Of a DNA stretch of 9,490 nucleotides, positions 6,305 to 9,490 are shown one piece after another; positions within the stretch are counted from its first letter, which is position 1; the number at the start of each line of letters is the position of its first letter. The translations under genes were made by a program, and so were the position numbers. The notes under the pieces were generated by a model. It saw only the letters and a program-made list of their open reading frames with translations, was not told the origin of the DNA and did not search any database. This DNA is from an uncultured Mailhella sp. (GTDB lineage: Bacteria; Desulfobacterota; Desulfovibrionia; Desulfovibrionales; Desulfovibrionaceae): NCBI GenBank assembly GCA_910579055.1, contig CAJTSU010000136.1:1-9490 (forward strand), in the 5' to 3' direction.

Positions 6305-8998
6305 TTATGCAGTGCCGCGTATCTGCACTACAAACAATCGTTCAATGGTAGCAGCAAGTGTTGTATTGCGCATAAACTCTTGTATCTGTTCATCCAGCTC
6401 TTTGTCCAGTATACTGCGCTGCATGAACAGCTTTTGTTCCGCCTGTTTCAATTCCATGGTCAGTTTACTGCATCGGCGTTGCAGGGACATTCGCTCCATG
6501 CGCGAAAGTTCCTTTTCCAAAGCAGACTTGGCTGTTTTCACTTGGAAGCGCAAGGCGTCAAGGCCGCGTTCCAAGGCGATTTTACGCTCGGTCGCCTTGC
6601 TTTTCAAAGCATTGACGGCCTCTTTTTCCGCTGAATCGGTTTCGGTAAACACCTTGCGGATAAAATCCTCGCCGGAAATGAGCCTGTCCAGCTTGTGCTC
6701 CATGGCGGGGCGCAAATGGCGATTGCGGCTGCCTACAGGTTCTCCGTGGGTGGAGACAGTGAGCACCGGCACGGCCATGAGCGCGGCGCATTCATCTTGG
6801 GAAAGCACGCGGCCGGAACTGGTTTCTCCTATCAGTGGATAAAAGGAATACCCGCCCCAAACGTTCCCCTTGGGCCGAACCCGCACTTCATACAACGCAA
6901 GTTCGCACGGTTCCATATCCGTATCAACAACAATACTCCCACTTTCCGGAATGCCACGCCAGAAGAGTTCGCCTAAAATGCCTCTGGCGAGAGAACCGGT
7001 GACAGTATGACGGCCAGAGCGCGGCTGATAGTCTTTCGCCATGCTGTATTCCATGCGGCGCAATGCCTTGCCGGTGAATACTTTCGGCGGCGGAAGATGC
7101 GTAACGGCAACCGTGCGCGTTGCGTCATCCAAACGGAAGCCCTGTTTCCCTGCAAAGAACCAGCGGGTGACATACCAGAGATCCTCTTCAATCTCTCTGG
7201 TCTTGGACTCAATATATTGCGGGGTAATGTGGACCTTTTCCGCTATATCCCTGGTAAAGGACGTGAACAGGGAATGTTCGGCCCGGTCCACGAGTTGTTT
7301 GTTTTCCGGTTCAAACTGTTCCAAGGTGGTTTGATGGGCCTGGTCTATTTCCTGTCTGGTCCTAGCTTTGGCAAGCTCTTTGGAAAAGCCGCTTTCGATA
7401 TCTCTGTTGAAATTGCCGATTACGCTGTCGGACATGCCGAAAATGCCGGAAAATTGCAGGATGCGCTTGTTAATCAGCTCCAGCGTGCGTACATCCGCAA
7501 AGTTGTTGCGGTTCAGAAAATTGAGAATGATCACGTCTGACTGTTGCCCCTGGCGGTGGCAACGGTTGATGCGCTGTTCAATGGTCAGGGTGTTGTATGG
7601 CAAATCATAGTGGACGATAAAGGAGCAGAATTCCAGGTTAAATCCTTCCGCGCCGATATCCGTGGAAATGAGGATTTTCGCCTCATTTTGGAAGCGTTCC
7701 ATGATGGAATACTCACGGGTTTTGCCGCCGTGGTAGGTCAGAACCTTGCCCTTGTACGGGCCGTTGTTCAGGAAGGAAAACAGAAAATTCTGCGTGGTGC
7801 GGTTTTCGGTGAAGATAAGAGCTTTCTGCTTTGCGCCAAGTTCCTTGAGTCGGGCAAAACCCTGTTTCAAGCCTGTGAGCAGTTCTGTGACCTTGGAGTT
7901 CTGTTTGATGCTGGCGGCCAAAGCCTGCATGTGCTGAAGTTCGGAAAATTCAGCGGCAACGTGCTCGCTCTCTGTTTTAGCACTGGATTCCATCCGCCGA
8001 ATCACGCCGCGCAACAGCTTGTCCAGAGCGAAAGTGGACGAGGAAAAGGTACGGAAGAGCATGAGCGCCAGATCATACTGGTCCATGTGCGGAAACGCAG
8101 CCTTGTTCTCCCTCTGCACATATGCCTCAAGCAGATTATACAGTTCTTGTTCTTTGGGTGTGAGCGTAAATTCAACAGTAATAGGAATACGTTCCGGAAT
8201 CTTGACGTAGTTCGTTACTTCCGGTCTGGTGGTACGAAAACAGAACCGGCTTACCCTGTCGGCCAGTTCCGGGTAGTTTTCCGGCTTGCGGAAATAACGC
8301 TCGTAAAACGCCTTTTCATCCGGGAACACGGTCTCGTCAATAAAATGAATCAGGCCGTACAGGTCCATGATGGAGTTCTGCATAGGCGTGGCCGTGAGCA
8401 GAATCTTGAAGGCGTTGCTGACCGCGTTTTTTAGGACACCGGCGGTTTTGTTGGTGTCCGCATATATCCGGCGAAGGTGGTGAGCTTCTTCAAAAACAAC
8501 TGCATCCCATTCCACGTTGGCGATGTGTTCGGCGTTTTGCGCCGCACTATCGTAGGTGGTCAGGACAAGGCCATCTTGAAGAAAGGGATTACTGTCCTTG
8601 TTTTTGTTTGCGTCATAGATAGTTGCAGAATCTAACGTAAAACAGGGAACAGAGAAGCTTTTATGAATGATCTCGTGCCACTGGTAGAGCAATGGCGTAG
8701 GCACAATGAGCAACAGCCGCTCTTTGCCCTCGTACCAAAGCTGGGTGATGATCAACAGAGCTTCATAGGTCTTGCCCAAGGAACCTTCATCACACAGAAT
8801 AACGCCTTTCAGATACGGCGAACGCAAGGCGAACCGCGCGGCAGCTATCTGGTAGGGGTAGACTTCGATATCAGAAGACGCAAAAACAGCCGTCAGCCTG
8901 TCCTGACCAAAGGCGTAGCTTGAAAGTTTGTGGGCTTTGTATAGGGCGTGAAAAGGAGTAAGGGACACCGGTTTTCCTTGCTGGACATTACTGCTCAT
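6305..8998 (-). CDS. SNF2/RapA-like superfamily 2 helicase with C-terminal coiled coil
   Basis: This 897-residue predicted DNA-dependent ATPase is the first gene of the operon. Counting from the ATG at 8998, motif I is DEGSLGKT (70-77), motif II FEEAHHL (169-175), motif III LLTATPMQN (200-208), motif V STDIGAEGFNLE (445-456) and motif VI QRINRCHRQGQQ (475-486). This is the RapA/SNF2 type rather than Type III Res. Motif II has E where D is usual (EEAH). Residues of about 789-869 are rich in E, K, R and L in a heptad-like pattern, suggesting a coiled coil. No nuclease motif is evident. The start is uncertain: GTG at 9016 has no ribosome binding site; ATG at 8998 also lacks one but would begin a nearly leaderless mRNA; GTG at 8968 has AAGGA 6-7 bases upstream and sits just before the family-like segment LTPFHALYKAHKL. 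The helicase may remodel or translocate on DNA alongside Mod and Res, as SNF2 proteins do in DISARM; that role is inferred from context. Confidence 0.9.
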   Translation of the reverse strand: MSSNVQQGKPVSLTPFHALYKAHKLSSYAFGQDRLTAVFASSDIEVYPYQIAAARFALRSPYLKGVILCDEGSLGKTYEALLIITQLWYEGKERLLLIVPTPLLYQWHEIIHKSFSVPCFTLDSATIYDANKNKDSNPFLQDGLVLTTYDSAAQNAEHIANVEWDAVVFEEAHHLRRIYADTNKTAGVLKNAVSNAFKILLTATPMQNSIMDLYGLIHFIDETVFPDEKAFYERYFRKPENYPELADRVSRFCFRTTRPEVTNYVKIPERIPITVEFTLTPKEQELYNLLEAYVQRENKAAFPHMDQYDLALMLFRTFSSSTFALDKLLRGVIRRMESSAKTESEHVAAEFSELQHMQALAASIKQNSKVTELLTGLKQGFARLKELGAKQKALIFTENRTTQNFLFSFLNNGPYKGKVLTYHGGKTREYSIMERFQNEAKILISTDIGAEGFNLEFCSFIVHYDLPYNTLTIEQRINRCHRQGQQSDVIILNFLNRNNFADVRTLELINKRILQFSGIFGMSDSVIGNFNRDIESGFSKELAKARTRQEIDQAHQTTLEQFEPENKQLVDRAEHSLFTSFTRDIAEKVHITPQYIESKTREIEEDLWYVTRWFFAGKQGFRLDDATRTVAVTHLPPPKVFTGKALRRMEYSMAKDYQPRSGRHTVTGSLARGILGELFWRGIPESGSIVVDTDMEPCELALYEVRVRPKGNVWGGYSFYPLIGETSSGRVLSQDECAALMAVPVLTVSTHGEPVGSRNRHLRPAMEHKLDRLISGEDFIRKVFTETDSAEKEAVNALKSKATERKIALERGLDALRFQVKTAKSALEKELSRMERMSLQRRCSKLTMELKQAEQKLFMQRSILDKELDEQIQEFMRNTTLAATIERLFVVQIRGTA

Positions 8999-9006
8999 GT
9001 CCAAAA

Positions 9007-9035
9007 AGTATAACACGAGGCCGGGATATTTTCTA
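9007..9035 (-). promoter_or_regulatory. Candidate sigma-70 promoter of the operon
   Basis: On the minus strand, TAGAAA (9030-9035; 4 of 6 matches to the -35 consensus) is separated by exactly 17 bases from TATACT (9007-9012; 5 of 6 matches to the -10 consensus). Transcription would start near 9000, about 2 bases before the ATG at 8998, which has no Shine-Dalgarno sequence, so the message would be practically leaderless. If this promoter is the one used, the GTG at 9016 is excluded as a start. It is the best promoter I found upstream of the first gene. Confidence 0.45.
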
Positions 9036-9117
9036 TAGGGTTAAGGATAGCAAAACTTGATGATTTCTCCCGAAAGAATCTTGACTTGTACAGAATAATG
9101 CTTAGCTGACATTTGTA

Positions 9118-9150
9118 TCTTTGGACTTGCCCTGATAGTCAGCCCGATAG
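9118..9150 (+). repeat. Direct repeat copy 1 (at least 33 bp)
   Basis: This stretch is identical over all 33 bases to 9458-9490; the bases to its left differ between the copies. It contains a small internal near-repeat (GCCCTGATAG then GCCCGATAG, 13 bases apart) and the hairpin CTGA-TAG-TCAG (9132-9142). The repeat starts just outside the promoter region, so it marks the boundary between the operon and the unknown flank. Confidence 0.9.
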
Positions 9151-9385
9151 CTGGCGAGATGGAGTTGAGGTTCAGCGTTGCAATAAGGTGCAACGTGTCA
9201 GATGGCCCGCAGGGGAAGCTGACGAGATGTAGCTCTCGCCCAACCGTACCTAATGTGACCGTAACCATTTCCCTTCGCGGGCCTTGTCAGACGGTCAGCA
9301 GCATTATTTACAAGGCGGCGGGAGGCCCCTCGCGCATGTTGTTGACAGTCGCAGCGAAAAAGCTATCCCTACAGAAGGAGGCCTC
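9118..9385 (+). ncRNA. Possible structured RNA or mobile-element leader, unidentified
   Basis: There is no convincing gene here, but nested complementarity is dense. CGTTGCA (9176-9182) pairs with TGCAACG (9189-9195). GGCCCGC (9204-9210) pairs with GCGGGCC (9277-9283), extended by GGGAA (9213-9217) with TTCCC (9269-9273). That long stem encloses CGAGA (9223-9227) with TCTCG (9234-9238). TGACCGT (9256-9262) could pair with ACGGTCA (9291-9297) as an alternative fold. The layout, a folded region ending at a strong ribosome binding site and ATG, recalls the 5' RNA of group II introns or other retroelements, but I recognise no diagnostic intron end or reverse transcriptase. Strand is a guess, since the stems exist on both strands. 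Confidence 0.3.
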
Positions 9386-9475
9386 ATGATTGTCCCCGCA
9401 TGCAAAAACGTGCCAAAGCAGTTCTTGGGCAGGTGCTCCAAGCATGTCTTTGGCCCCTCTTTGGACTTGCCCTGA
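9386..9475 (+). CDS. Small ORF (29 codons) behind a strong Shine-Dalgarno
   Basis: The ATG at 9386 is preceded by AAGGAGG (9375-9381), 4 bases away, the best ribosome binding site in this flank. The predicted peptide begins MIVPACKNVPKQFLG and has two cysteines. It ends at a TGA inside the second direct-repeat copy. It could be a leader peptide, the truncated start of a mobile-element protein whose rest was lost at the repeat, or chance. I recognise no family. Confidence 0.2.
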   Translation: MIVPACKNVPKQFLGRCSKHVFGPSLDLP

Positions 9476-9490
9476 TAGTCAGCCCGATAG
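9458..9490 (+). repeat. Direct repeat copy 2, running into the window edge
   Basis: This is an exact copy of 9118-9150, 340 bases downstream in the same orientation. The match continues to the last base given, so its true length is unknown. It may be the start of a second 340-base unit (a tandem array), the right-hand direct repeat of an inserted element, or an assembly path re-entering itself. Confidence 0.9.

Noticed and set aside
100..8998. DISARM or BREX locus
   Set aside because: Only an SNF2-type helicase and a methylase recall DISARM. DrmA, DrmB and DrmC equivalents are absent and Mod/Res are of clear Type III type; no BREX genes (PglZ, BrxC, BrxL) are visible.
9041..9268. 75-codon minus-strand ORF upstream of the helicase
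   Set aside because: It reads across the inverted repeats, its ATG has no well-spaced ribosome binding site and the peptide resembles no family I know; it looks like a chance frame through structured DNA.
9118..9490. CRISPR array
   Set aside because: Only two repeat copies, 340 bases apart, far from CRISPR spacing, and no cas genes nearby.
9118..9490. Firm call of a group II intron
   Set aside because: The region folds well and ends at a ribosome binding site, but I could not identify a GUGYG-type 5' end, domain V or reverse transcriptase, so it remains only a hypothesis.

Overview
The window carries one compact, leftward-transcribed (minus strand) four-gene operon and a gene-poor, structured flank at the right end. 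Read in the direction of transcription the genes are: a SNF2/RapA-like helicase (8998 to 6305), a Type III restriction-modification methyltransferase Mod (6282 to 4336), a RhuM-family protein (4319 to 3279) and a Type III restriction endonuclease Res (3282 to 100). Intergenic gaps are 22 and 16 bases, and the last two genes overlap by 4 bases (ATGA), so the four genes very probably form one transcription unit and one functional cassette.

The sequence is bacterial. Most of the coding DNA is moderately GC-rich (about 55-60 % in hand-counted lines), with Gram-negative-like protein families. A Desulfovibrio-like or other proteobacterial host is possible, but nothing in the window fixes the taxon. 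There are no housekeeping genes, tRNAs, rRNAs, integrases or transposases. The content is typical of a defence or accessory island.

Mod and Res should form the classical Type III complex: Mod recognises and N6-methylates an asymmetric site, and Res supplies an ATP-driven SF2 motor and a PD-(D/E)XK nuclease. Both look intact, with all main motifs visible. The RhuM gene lies between them, and the SNF2-type helicase is the first gene of the operon. This suggests an expanded Type III system with a second ATPase, by analogy with the SNF2 helicase of DISARM, although no other DISARM gene is present. The central part of mod (about 5055-5742) is markedly AT-rich and corresponds to the expected target-recognition domain, so the specificity module looks horizontally replaced. 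Res contains a tandemly duplicated module of about 66 residues between motor and nuclease.

Right of the operon, 9017-9117 holds a plausible promoter whose predicted transcript starts about 2 bases before an ATG. From 9118 to the end lies a stretch with several nested inverted repeats (a possible structured RNA), bounded by two identical copies of a direct repeat of at least 33 bp whose second copy runs into the window edge. A 29-codon ORF behind a strong Shine-Dalgarno sequence sits at the end. The identity of this flank is unknown. The left edge (1-84) shows nothing I can name.
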